Part shown: one piece after another, positions 1 through 6,990 of the stretch | Numbering within the stretch: the first letter of the stretch is position 1 | How the letters are laid out: each line of letters starts with the position of its first letter | Source of the DNA: Arenicella sp. | GTDB taxonomy: Bacteria; Pseudomonadota; Gammaproteobacteria; Arenicellales; Arenicellaceae | Direction: 5' to 3' | Assembly (NCBI GenBank): GCA_016763815.1 | Contig: JAESTB010000054.1 | Location: 1-21,529 of the forward strand | DNA: 21,529 nt | Notes under the pieces: generated by a model | The model's database searches: none | Told to the model about the DNA's origin: nothing | What the model saw: the letters and a program-made list of their open reading frames with translations, nothing else | Made by a program: the position numbers and the translations under genes

Positions 1-92
1 CATATGTGCTGATTAACCCCTTAGGTTTAGCGTTCCGGCCTTTGGTTATTGAGCTTAGGCGAACAAATTTAGTGAATTAAGAGAAATCAATT

Positions 93-521
93 ATGAAAAC
101 ATTTTCTGCAAAGCCAGCAGACGTGACGCGCGAGTGGTTCGTTATCGACGCTGATAACAAAGTGCTTGGTCGTATTGCGACTGAAATCGCACTTCGTTTG
201 CGCGGCAAACACAAGCCTGTATACACTCCGCACGTTGACACTGGCGATCATATCGTTGTAATCAATGCTGATAAAGTTGCCGTAACCGGTAACAAGGAAG
301 AAGGCAAAATTTATTATAGTCACTCTGGTTTCCCAGGTGGTCTTAAAGAAACCAACGTTCGTAAATTGCGTGAAAAAGCGCCTGAGCGACTTATCGAAAA
401 TGCAGTGCGTGGCATGTTGCCAAAGAACCCATTGGGTCGCGCTATGTTCAAAAAATTACATATTTACGCAGGTCCTGAGCATAAGCACCAAGCTCAAGAA
501 CCTAAAGTACTTGAAGTTTAA
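93..521 (+). CDS. rplM: 50S ribosomal protein L13
   Basis: This is ribosomal protein L13, an early-assembling protein of the large subunit. The 142 residues match the length of the E. coli protein and the whole sequence is collinear with the family. Visible conserved stretches include the N-terminal KTFSAKP segment, the VLGRIAT strand, the GDHIVVINADK segment and the GMLPKNPLGR motif near residue 110. The ATG is preceded by an AAGAGA ribosome binding site about 8 nt upstream. It is the first gene of a two-gene operon with rpsI, 12 nt downstream. In E. coli L13 represses its own operon through the leader. The 92 nt available here are too short to judge that, and no promoter was recognised in them. 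Confidence 0.98.
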   Translation: MKTFSAKPADVTREWFVIDADNKVLGRIATEIALRLRGKHKPVYTPHVDTGDHIVVINADKVAVTGNKEEGKIYYSHSGFPGGLKETNVRKLREKAPERLIENAVRGMLPKNPLGRAMFKKLHIYAGPEHKHQAQEPKVLEV

Positions 522-533
522 GGAGAGAAACCA

Positions 534-929
534 ATGGCAACTTCAGAAGTTTATCTAGGCACTGGCCGTCGTAAATCATCGACCGCGCGTGTTCGCATGC
601 AATCTGGCAAAGGTTCTATCACTGTAAATCAACGTCCTCTTGATGAGTACTTTGGTCGTGAGACAGCTCGTATGATTGTTCGTCAACCATTAGTTTTACT
701 TGATATGGAAGGCAAATTCGACATCAACGTAAACGTACAAGGCGGCGGCGGTAGTGGTCAAGCCGGTGCGATTCGTCACGGTATTACCCGTTCATTGTTA
801 GCGTATGACGAAGAGCTTCGTCCGCAACTAAGGGCTGCGGGCTTCGTTACTCGTGATGCACGTGAAGTTGAGCGTAAGAAAGTTGGTCTTAAAGGCGCAC
901 GTAAGCGCCCACAATTCTCAAAACGTTAA
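534..929 (+). CDS. rpsI: 30S ribosomal protein S9
   Basis: This is ribosomal protein S9 of the small subunit, whose C-terminal tail reaches the P-site tRNA. The length of 131 residues is normal for the family. Visible signatures are the GTGRRKSSTARV start, the GGGGSGQAGAIRHGI loop at about residues 67-81 and the basic C-terminus ending in KRPQFSKR, the tail expected to contact tRNA. The start ATG has a strong AAGGAGA ribosome binding site, and the 12-nt gap from rplM indicates co-transcription. Terminator-like hairpins follow. In Pseudomonas this pair is usually followed by petABC; here argC follows instead. Confidence 0.98.
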   Translation: MATSEVYLGTGRRKSSTARVRMQSGKGSITVNQRPLDEYFGRETARMIVRQPLVLLDMEGKFDINVNVQGGGGSGQAGAIRHGITRSLLAYDEELRPQLRAAGFVTRDAREVERKKVGLKGARKRPQFSKR

Positions 930-958
930 GCGTTTTACGCTCTGCTATGCAGTGTTTA

Positions 959-985
959 GAAAGTCGGCCTTGTGCCGGCTTTCTT
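959..985 (+). terminator. Terminator-like hairpin after rplM-rpsI
   Basis: GAAAGTCGGC (959-968) pairs with GCCGGCTTTC (974-983), 10 bp including one G-U pair, over a 5-nt loop, followed by TT and a moderately T-rich stretch. It begins 29 nt after the rpsI stop. A second, weaker hairpin, GGAGG (1014-1018) with CTTCC (1029-1033), is followed by two T tracts (1034-1039 and 1042-1048) and could act as a back-up terminator. Confidence 0.6.
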
Positions 986-1049
986 GCGTTTGGGCTTGTC
1001 AAACGCCGCCGGTGGAGGTGACGATTATCTTCCTTTTTTAATTTTTTTA

Positions 1050-1077
1050 TTGACTGCGACGTAAATCAAACTAAACT
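1050..1077 (+). promoter_or_regulatory. Candidate sigma-70 promoter of argC
   Basis: TTGACT (1050-1055) is separated by 16 nt from TAAACT (1072-1077), just after a T-rich tract. Transcription would start near 1084, about 30 nt before the argC start codon. Assigned by eye from the -35/-10 match only. Confidence 0.45.
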
Positions 1078-1114
1078 TAGCTTCCCTCAAAAAAAACCTT
1101 TAGTTCGTTGGCGC

Positions 1115-2161
1115 GTGAGTAAGATAAAAATAGGTATTATCGGAGGCACTGGTTATACCGGTGTTGAGCTTCTTAGATTGTTGTTGGTGCATCCCAACGC
1201 TGAGGTGATTTTAATCACCTCGCGATCTGAGTCTGGGCGCGCCGTGTCTGATTTATTCCCGAGCTTACGTGGCTTTACCGATCTGGCTTTTACTAAGCCT
1301 GAGCCTTCGTCGTTTAATCATTGTGACGTGGTATTTAGTGCTACCCCCAATGGCATTGCCATGACGCACGCCCGTGAATTGCTCGATAAGGGCGTTAAGC
1401 TAATTGACTTGGCCGCTGACTTTCGAATTAAAGATGTGTCTGTATGGAGCGAATGGTATGGCATGGTGCATGCTTGTCCGGAACTTGTTGAGCAAGCGGT
1501 GTATGGCCTACCTGAGGTTAACATGGCGTCATTGAAGAACGCTCAGCTGGTGGCGAATCCAGGCTGTTACCCGACCGCGACTACGCTTGGCTTTTTGCCG
1601 TTAATTGAGAGCGGATTAGTTGATGTGTCAGACCTAGTGGCCGACGCCAAGTCTGGCGTTACCGGTGCTGGCCGCGGTGCCAGCGTTGCTAACCTTTATA
1701 GCGAGGTCAATGACAACTTTAAAGCCTATGCTGTTGCCGGTCATCGACATCACCCTGAGATTAGCCAGAACTTGGCAGAGGCGGCAGGGGGGGCGGTTGG
1801 TCTGACTTTTGTGCCCCATTTAACGCCCATGTTGCGAGGCATTCATGCGACACTGTATGCCAACTTATTAAATCTTGATCAGCCTATTGAAGAAATTCAC
1901 GCGATTTATGAAGCTCGTTATCACAATGAGCCATTTGTCGATGTGCTGCCACTGGGTTCTCATCCAGACACGCGATCAGTTAAGACATCAAACATGTGCC
2001 GAATCGGATTGCATAAGGCTGGAGGCTCTGGCAAATTAGTGGTGTTATCGGTGATCGATAATCTCACTAAAGGAGCGGCTGGCCAGGCAATTCAAAATAT
2101 GAACATCATGTTTGGGCTGGATCAAACCGTTGGTATAAGTAACCCCGCGGTGCAGCCTTAG
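1115..2161 (+). CDS. argC: N-acetyl-gamma-glutamyl-phosphate reductase
   Basis: ArgC catalyses the NADPH-dependent reduction of N-acetyl-glutamyl-5-phosphate to the semialdehyde, the third step of arginine synthesis, in the cytoplasm. The 348 residues fit the family. The Rossmann motif GGTGYTG lies at residues 10-16, and the catalytic cysteine is C151 in ANPGCYPTA, the family signature. The GHRHHPEI segment (about residue 209) and the HLTPMLRGI segment are also conserved. The start is GTG at 1115, and the downstream MSKIKIGIIGGTGYTG aligns with homologue N-termini. No strong ribosome binding site precedes it. It stands apart from other arginine genes, as argC often does in gammaproteobacteria, and is followed at 43 nt by the DUF6776-like gene. 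Confidence 0.97.
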   Translation: MSKIKIGIIGGTGYTGVELLRLLLVHPNAEVILITSRSESGRAVSDLFPSLRGFTDLAFTKPEPSSFNHCDVVFSATPNGIAMTHARELLDKGVKLIDLAADFRIKDVSVWSEWYGMVHACPELVEQAVYGLPEVNMASLKNAQLVANPGCYPTATTLGFLPLIESGLVDVSDLVADAKSGVTGAGRGASVANLYSEVNDNFKAYAVAGHRHHPEISQNLAEAAGGAVGLTFVPHLTPMLRGIHATLYANLLNLDQPIEEIHAIYEARYHNEPFVDVLPLGSHPDTRSVKTSNMCRIGLHKAGGSGKLVVLSVIDNLTKGAAGQAIQNMNIMFGLDQTVGISNPAVQP

Positions 2162-2203
2162 GGTTATGCTCGAATTCGAGTTTCGTTAAACTGTAATAAT
2201 TAG

Positions 2204-2932
2204 ATGATTAGAAAATCCACAAATGACTTAACAATTAAGCCGAAGATGTCTCGCAATACGCTCATGCTATCGTTGGTCATCGGCGTATTATCGGTATTGG
2301 CTTTAGTGTATTTCGTCTATGGCCAAGGCTTGCGCTCGGGCCATGATCGATACGAGCAAGACCAAGCGATGATCACCCAACTAAAGGAAAACATGACCAG
2401 CTTACGTGAACAGCTGTCGGTTTCGCAGGAGGGCTTGGTCTTTTCAAAACGGCAGCAGCAGATTCAAGCAGAAGCGTATAAGCAGATGAACAAGGCTTAC
2501 GCTAATTCAGAACAAAAGAACAGCGTCTTAGGCTCACGTTTAGATTTCTATCGAAGTATTATATCTCCGGAAGATGGTCAGTCGGGGCCAGCTATTCAGC
2601 AGCTAAATTACTCCTATGATGATGGCAAGCTAAGTTTTGACATCACCTTAGTGCAAGCCATTAAGCATAAACATCAAGTTCGCGGCAGTCTTAAGGTCAC
2701 CTTGTTTGAAAATGATGTCGCTACGGCAGAATGGCCGCGATCAAGTGATAGAAGCGTCAATTACCAATATTTTTCACAAGTGTCTGGTTCAATCGATAAG
2801 GCTGTCATCACTGAGAAGGCCAAGGTTAAAGTTGAGCTGCACTTACAAGATGGGTCGATGTTAGAACGTTGGTTTAACGTGCCAAGCATCGCGGCCAGTA
2901 ACAATAGTAATGATAAAACAACCTCTGGCTAG
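2204..2932 (+). CDS. Membrane-anchored coiled-coil protein, DUF6776-like
   Basis: A 242-residue protein of unknown function. A single hydrophobic helix at about residues 21-40 (LMLSLVIGVLSVLALVYFVY) follows a short basic N-terminus, giving a cytoplasmic N-terminus and a periplasmic body. Residues about 50-110 are rich in Q, E, K and L with heptad-like spacing and probably form a coiled coil. The C-terminal part (about 125-225) looks beta-rich. The position between argC and a bactofilin gene, and the domain plan, match the DUF6776 proteins found at this place in Pseudomonas. The family assignment rests on context and architecture, not on a motif. The start has no clear ribosome binding site; an in-frame ATG at 2246 is an alternative. 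A link to bactofilin and cell-wall work is inference. Confidence 0.72.
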   Translation: MIRKSTNDLTIKPKMSRNTLMLSLVIGVLSVLALVYFVYGQGLRSGHDRYEQDQAMITQLKENMTSLREQLSVSQEGLVFSKRQQQIQAEAYKQMNKAYANSEQKNSVLGSRLDFYRSIISPEDGQSGPAIQQLNYSYDDGKLSFDITLVQAIKHKHQVRGSLKVTLFENDVATAEWPRSSDRSVNYQYFSQVSGSIDKAVITEKAKVKVELHLQDGSMLERWFNVPSIAASNNSNDKTTSG

Positions 2933-2991
2933 GAGGTGCTCGTCAATACGAGTTACCCGAGTCCGAATACTAAAAAATAGAAGGTTAAAGA

Positions 2992-3417
2992 ATGATGAAG
3001 CGCAATAAAGAGAAAGTAGGCAAGCCTGTAGAGACTATCGATACTTTAGTCGGGGCAGGCTCGGTTTTTCAAGGTGACCTAGAGTTCACTGGCGGTCTCC
3101 GAGTTGATGGGCATATCAAGGGCCATGTTTCGGCGCAAGATAGCAGTAATGGCACTTTGGTGCTCAGCGAATCTGGTTTAATTGAGGGTGATATAAATGT
3201 GCCCCATGTAGTGATCAACGGAACGGTGAAAGGCAATATTGCCTCAACTGGACATGTTGAGTTGCAGGCAAATGCTAATATTAGTGGTGATATTCACTAC
3301 AAAGCGGTGGAGATGGAGTTGGGAGCGGTTCTCAACGGGAGCCTAGTCTCAGACGTCAGTACTCCCGTTTATGATGTAAGTGCCGGAGTTGCGGATAAAA
3401 AAGAGTCTTCGAAATAG
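2992..3417 (+). CDS. Bactofilin (polymer-forming cytoskeletal protein)
   Basis: Bactofilins polymerise without nucleotide into filaments that sit under the inner membrane and often position cell-wall enzymes. The 141-residue protein has the expected layout: a charged N-terminal tail (residues 1-17), then a central beta-helix domain (about 18-115) of repeated short strands with turns such as VFQGDLEFTGGLRVDGHIKG, LIEGDINVPHVVINGTVKG and NISGDIHYKAVEMELGAVLNG, then a short disordered tail. An AAGG ribosome binding site lies 7 nt before the ATG. A hairpin that overlaps the stop codon (AAAAGAGTC 3399-3407 with GGCTCTTTT 3417-3425) may terminate part of the transcription. Neighbouring M23 peptidase and anmK genes support a cell-envelope role. 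Confidence 0.9.
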   Translation: MMKRNKEKVGKPVETIDTLVGAGSVFQGDLEFTGGLRVDGHIKGHVSAQDSSNGTLVLSESGLIEGDINVPHVVINGTVKGNIASTGHVELQANANISGDIHYKAVEMELGAVLNGSLVSDVSTPVYDVSAGVADKKESSK

Positions 3418-3449
3418 GCTCTTTTGAGGTTTTGTTCGGCCGACTACCC

Positions 3450-3477
3450 TTGAGATTGTCTCAGTTAACCGCATAAT
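3450..3477 (+). promoter_or_regulatory. Candidate erpA promoter with overlapping dyad
   Basis: TTGAGA (3450-3455) and CATAAT (3472-3477) are 16 nt apart. The -35 hexamer overlaps a 5-3-5 dyad, TGAGATTGTCTCA (3451-3463), which could be an operator. It does not resemble the IscR type 1 site. Seen by eye only. Confidence 0.4.
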
Positions 3478-3534
3478 AGGAATATAGGCGTAAAATACTT
3501 TTTACCGCTAAATTTATAAGTGAATGGTGACACC

Positions 3535-3894
3535 ATGATTGAAATTGAACAAGTAACATCTGCCGCGACTCCTTTGGACTTTACAATAGCCGCAGCTGGA
3601 AAAGTGAGCGAGCTGATTGAAGAAGAGGATAACGCTGAGCTGAAACTTCGCGTCTATGTACAAGGTGGTGGGTGTTCAGGGTTTCAGTATGGCTTTACCT
3701 TTGATGAGGAACAGCAAGAAGATGACACTGCTGTCGATCGCGACGGTGTTCGCCTACTAGTCGACCCGATGAGTTTTCAGTACCTGATAGGCGCTAAGAT
3801 TGACTATAAAGATGATTTAGACGGTGCGCGTTTTATTATTAATAACCCCAACGCCAGTACTACCTGCGGTTGTGGGTCATCGTTTTCTGCTTAG
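3535..3894 (+). CDS. erpA: Iron-sulfur cluster insertion protein ErpA
   Basis: ErpA is an A-type carrier that hands Fe-S clusters to apo-proteins, including enzymes of isoprenoid synthesis. The protein is collinear with E. coli ErpA: LKLRVYVQGGGCSGFQYGFTF in the middle and STTCGCGSSFSA at the end. The three cluster-binding cysteines are C47, C111 and C113 from the chosen start. The ATG at 3535 is chosen because GGTGA (3526-3530) lies just upstream and the resulting 119 residues fit the family; a GTG at 3520 would add five residues. It follows the bactofilin at about 117 nt and converges with anmK. The molybdoenzyme encoded downstream in this window carries many 4Fe-4S clusters and would be one possible client, though nothing here shows it. 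Confidence 0.96.
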   Translation: MIEIEQVTSAATPLDFTIAAAGKVSELIEEEDNAELKLRVYVQGGGCSGFQYGFTFDEEQQEDDTAVDRDGVRLLVDPMSFQYLIGAKIDYKDDLDGARFIINNPNASTTCGCGSSFSA

Positions 3895-3998
3895 TTGCTT
3901 AACACAGTTGTTTAGCGTCGAATAGGCTAAGCTATTGAGTTTATAGTTGCGATTAAGAGTTGCGTTCGCGGGTGGCTCGCAATAGGCGCGTTCAAGAA

Positions 3999-5144
3999 TT
4001 ATCGGGGAAGGAAAATTTCCCCTAACACTACCTTTGATTTGGCTCCAGTAACACTTGGTATGTTACTCACTATGTCATGCGCACAACAATACCCCAGCCA
4101 TGCAAAGCCGATTGCTTCAAGCCAATCGCTCGGCACGCCTAAGGCATCTGTTTTTTCAATCTGAAATTTGCTTAGACTAGAGCGTAAGCCCTGCATAATC
4201 AACGGGTTGTTAGCACCACCGCCACAGATGTAGACCTCACCATTAGAGTCACCAAGCGCTAAAATCGAATCGCTGATACTGTGTACTGTTAGCTGAACCA
4301 GTGTTGCCTGAACGTCTTGTGCGGCTAGGCTGTTGAGAGCAGGGTGCCTTGTATATAACCAAGCCAAATTAAAGTAGTCAGTGCCGGTACTTTTGGGGTG
4401 TGACTCGGCAAAGTAGTGGTCGGAGAGCAAGTTATCGAGCAATTGGCTATCAACTTGACCTTGATTGGCCCACTCTCCGTTTTTGTCGTAACTCACGCCA
4501 AACTTTTGATCGATCCATTGGTCGAGCAGCACGTTGCCGGGCCCCGTATCGAAGCCAACTAAAGGCTCTTTAAGATGAGTGACGTTAGCGATGCCGCCAA
4601 TGTTTAAGATAAAGACGTTATCGCTGCTTGTAGGAGTCTTGCCTTCTAGGTTCTCAGACGCGTTATCCATAAATATTGACTTGTGAAACGCTGGCATCAA
4701 GGGCGCACCCTGGCCGCCAGCGATTATGTCTGCTTGTCTAAATTGGGTATACGTTTTTATGCCAGTTAAATCGGCGATGACCTGCCCATCTCCGAGCTGG
4801 AGACTGTAAGGCGGTTTGGCTTGAGGCTCATGTTTTACTGTCTGGCCGTGATTTGCGATGCCGCTGATGCTAGAATTTGGGATGCCAGCCTTGGCTAATA
4901 GGCTGTTGCAAGCTGAGGCATAAATTGGCGCTAATAGTTGGTGCAGTGGCGAATCTTGATTAGTACGTAAATGCTCATTATTCTGCGCAGCCTGATTAAT
5001 TTTCTCTCGAATCTCGGTATCGAATTCGGTGAACAACGTTTCTATCACGCGCAGTCGATTGGCCGAATCGAAGGAAACTAGCACAGCGTCAATTCCATCA
5101 ACGCTAGTGCCCGACATCAAGCCAATAAATAATTCCTCGGGCAT
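3999..5144 (-). CDS. anmK: Anhydro-N-acetylmuramic acid kinase
   Basis: AnmK opens the 1,6-anhydro ring and phosphorylates anhydro-N-acetylmuramic acid to MurNAc-6-phosphate, a cytoplasmic step of peptidoglycan recycling. The 381 residues are within the family range. Visible signatures are the N-terminal GLMSGTSVDGIDAVL phosphate loop, ANHGQTVKHEP, LNIGGIANVT, GFDTGPGNVLLDQWI and the C-terminal VYICGGGANNPLI, all typical of the ASKHA kinase fold. It lies 26 nt downstream of the M23 peptidase gene on the same strand, so the two are probably co-transcribed: one cuts murein, the other recycles the fragments. The same pair occurs in Pseudomonas. It is convergent with erpA; no convincing terminator was found between them. 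Confidence 0.96.
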   Translation of the reverse strand: MPEELFIGLMSGTSVDGIDAVLVSFDSANRLRVIETLFTEFDTEIREKINQAAQNNEHLRTNQDSPLHQLLAPIYASACNSLLAKAGIPNSSISGIANHGQTVKHEPQAKPPYSLQLGDGQVIADLTGIKTYTQFRQADIIAGGQGAPLMPAFHKSIFMDNASENLEGKTPTSSDNVFILNIGGIANVTHLKEPLVGFDTGPGNVLLDQWIDQKFGVSYDKNGEWANQGQVDSQLLDNLLSDHYFAESHPKSTGTDYFNLAWLYTRHPALNSLAAQDVQATLVQLTVHSISDSILALGDSNGEVYICGGGANNPLIMQGLRSSLSKFQIEKTDALGVPSDWLEAIGFAWLGYCCAHDIVSNIPSVTGAKSKVVLGEIFLPR

Positions 5145-5170
5145 AGTGCTTGCGGTAATAGTGCTTACAA

Positions 5171-6679
5171 TTATAGCGCTGCTTTTGACAGAGATCTATT
5201 TTGACTTTCGCTGCTGCCAGAGTATTTTGCAAGTTGATAATCGATTTCAACTTTGTTCAACTGTTCAGACATTCTTGATGCAAGCAAAACAAATTCCGCT
5301 TCTAATTCGACCTTAATTGACGACGCTTTCGGCGTCTTGTAGGTTAACGAATTGCGGTGAACCCCATCGACTCTGAACTCGTAGTGCAAGTGTGGTCCGG
5401 TTGAGTAGCCAGTTGAACCTACGTAGCCAATAATTTGACCCTGTTTCACTCGCGAACCTGATCGAATCTTTTTGGCGAAGCCTTTCATATGCGCGTAAAG
5501 AGTACTGAATCTACCGGCATGGTTGATAACAACCGTATTGCCATAACCACCCTTGCGACCAGCTAATACCACTTTCCCGTCCGCGGTAGCTCTAACTGGG
5601 GTGCCTCGAGATGCAGCGTAATCTACGCCATTATGAGCCTTCCATTTTTTAGAGATCGGATGTTTGCGTTTGCCGAAGCGAGAGGATATACGGCTGAACT
5701 CAACTGGCGAACGTAAAAATGTGCCAAGCATGCTCTTACCTTCCGGGGTATAGAAGCTGGCGTTGCCCTCGTCATCTTCAAAACGAATTGCTCGATAAGT
5801 TTGCCCTTGAGTAGTGAACTCGGCCGCCAGGATATCCCCATCAGCAAGCTTTTGGCCATCCATACTATGTTCGGTGTATATGACGTGAAAGGAGTCACCT
5901 TTACGTATGTCTAAAACAAAGTCTACGTCCCAGCCAAAAATTCTAATCATCTCCATGATTAGATTGTTGCTCAAGCCAGAGCGCAATGCTGAAAGATATA
6001 GGGATGAATCAATTTCGGCTGAGACTGTTTTTTGGATGGTTATGAATGGCAATGTTTCAATGTTTGCCATAACAATGTCGTTATCTTCAAGCTGCACCTC
6101 TAAACGCTCTAATGCGCCGATAGGATAGTTGATTTGGCGTAATTTCTGCGCACCATCGAGCTTGAATACAAGCTCCTTTCCTATAGAGAGTGATACCAGT
6201 TGTTTAGCGACCTCGTGCTGAGAAATTTTATGCGGCAACGACATGTCGAACGACATCTTTCTAAAGATGGTGCCGAGCGACTCACCTTTTTTTACTTTGT
6301 GTTTAACTGACGCGAGCACCTCGTCAGGTATTGCAACGGGTATCGGCATTAGAGCCGTTGGTGGTGTATTAGTAGGTAGTGATGACATCGCATATGATGG
6401 TGAAATACCAACAAATGCGACTAGCTTATTTTTGGGGTCAATATTATAGCTTAGTATATTCTGTGGGGTGGCGGTGTTGGTCGTCGCAATCTGCTCGGGT
6501 GTGGCGATGGTCGCGGTGGTGGTGTGAGTAATCCAACTGCCACCCAAAATGACTGCGGTGCCTAGTAGCCAATGGCGTTTGCGCATATAAGGTTGTCTTG
6601 AGTTCTGAGTCTTTGGTTTTCGGGTGCTGGATATGTCGGAAATTTTTCCGAATATAGATATCTCTATTTTTGAGGACAT
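5171..6679 (-). CDS. M23 family murein endopeptidase (MepM-like)
   Basis: A periplasmic zinc metallopeptidase of the lysostaphin type, expected to cut peptide cross-links in peptidoglycan. From the chosen start (502 aa) it has a basic N-terminus, one hydrophobic anchor (HWLLGTAVILGGSWI), a LysM/OapA-like segment (VKHKVKKGESLGTIFRKM), a middle domain like that of Csd3/MepM, and a C-terminal M23 domain. The zinc ligands are visible in AHNGVD (coded near 5622-5640) and HLHYEF (near 5377-5395), with a complete active site. The reading frame is open back to a GTG at 6880, but that extension looks unlike family members. The starts at 6733, 6679 and 6586 are all possible; 6679 gives the best family-like N-terminus. 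A weak candidate promoter (TTGCTT at 6796-6791, CAGAAT at 6773-6768, read on the minus strand) supports a start downstream of 6760. Confidence 0.9.
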   Translation of the reverse strand: MSSKIEISIFGKISDISSTRKPKTQNSRQPYMRKRHWLLGTAVILGGSWITHTTTATIATPEQIATTNTATPQNILSYNIDPKNKLVAFVGISPSYAMSSLPTNTPPTALMPIPVAIPDEVLASVKHKVKKGESLGTIFRKMSFDMSLPHKISQHEVAKQLVSLSIGKELVFKLDGAQKLRQINYPIGALERLEVQLEDNDIVMANIETLPFITIQKTVSAEIDSSLYLSALRSGLSNNLIMEMIRIFGWDVDFVLDIRKGDSFHVIYTEHSMDGQKLADGDILAAEFTTQGQTYRAIRFEDDEGNASFYTPEGKSMLGTFLRSPVEFSRISSRFGKRKHPISKKWKAHNGVDYAASRGTPVRATADGKVVLAGRKGGYGNTVVINHAGRFSTLYAHMKGFAKKIRSGSRVKQGQIIGYVGSTGYSTGPHLHYEFRVDGVHRNSLTYKTPKASSIKVELEAEFVLLASRMSEQLNKVEIDYQLAKYSGSSESQNRSLSKAAL

Positions 6680-6990
6680 ATGGTTTTGGGGGCCTTTGGT
6701 TGTTAGCGGCTGTCTTCGCAGCCTCGTTCCCATACTTACTAAGTGTATGAGCCTAATTAGGCCAAACATTCTGCTAGTTTGGTCGTAGTTAAGCAAATAA
6801 TTATCAGCAAAAAACAGAATCAAAATGCCCATTGGTAATATTGTCGAGTAAAAAATAGGCTGATTGGATATCTCTGACACCTAGCGAAAGGCTTGTCATG
6901 TGGCCTCCGAGCGTTTAGTCTTGCGGCTTTAGGGCTGAAACGTTAGTAGCGTTTCAGCGTGAACAAACTGTAAGTGTTAAAGAGATTATC
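6680..6990. other. Divergent intergenic region between M23 peptidase and tyrS
   Basis: No supported gene lies here, although the M23 reading frame stays open into it. It holds a perfect 9-bp inverted repeat, GCTGAAACG (6934-6942) and CGTTTCAGC (6950-6958), with a 7-nt centre, 32 nt before the tyrS start. No T tract follows, so it is more likely an operator or leader hairpin than a terminator. Confidence 0.5.

Noticed and set aside
2169..2180. 12-bp palindrome CTCGAATTCGAG between argC and the next gene
   Set aside because: It is isolated, too tight to form a hairpin with a loop, and not near promoter elements; likely chance.
5029..5316. Plus-strand ORF of 95 residues over anmK and the M23 gene
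   Set aside because: It is antisense to two well-supported genes and has no recognisable domain or ribosome binding site.
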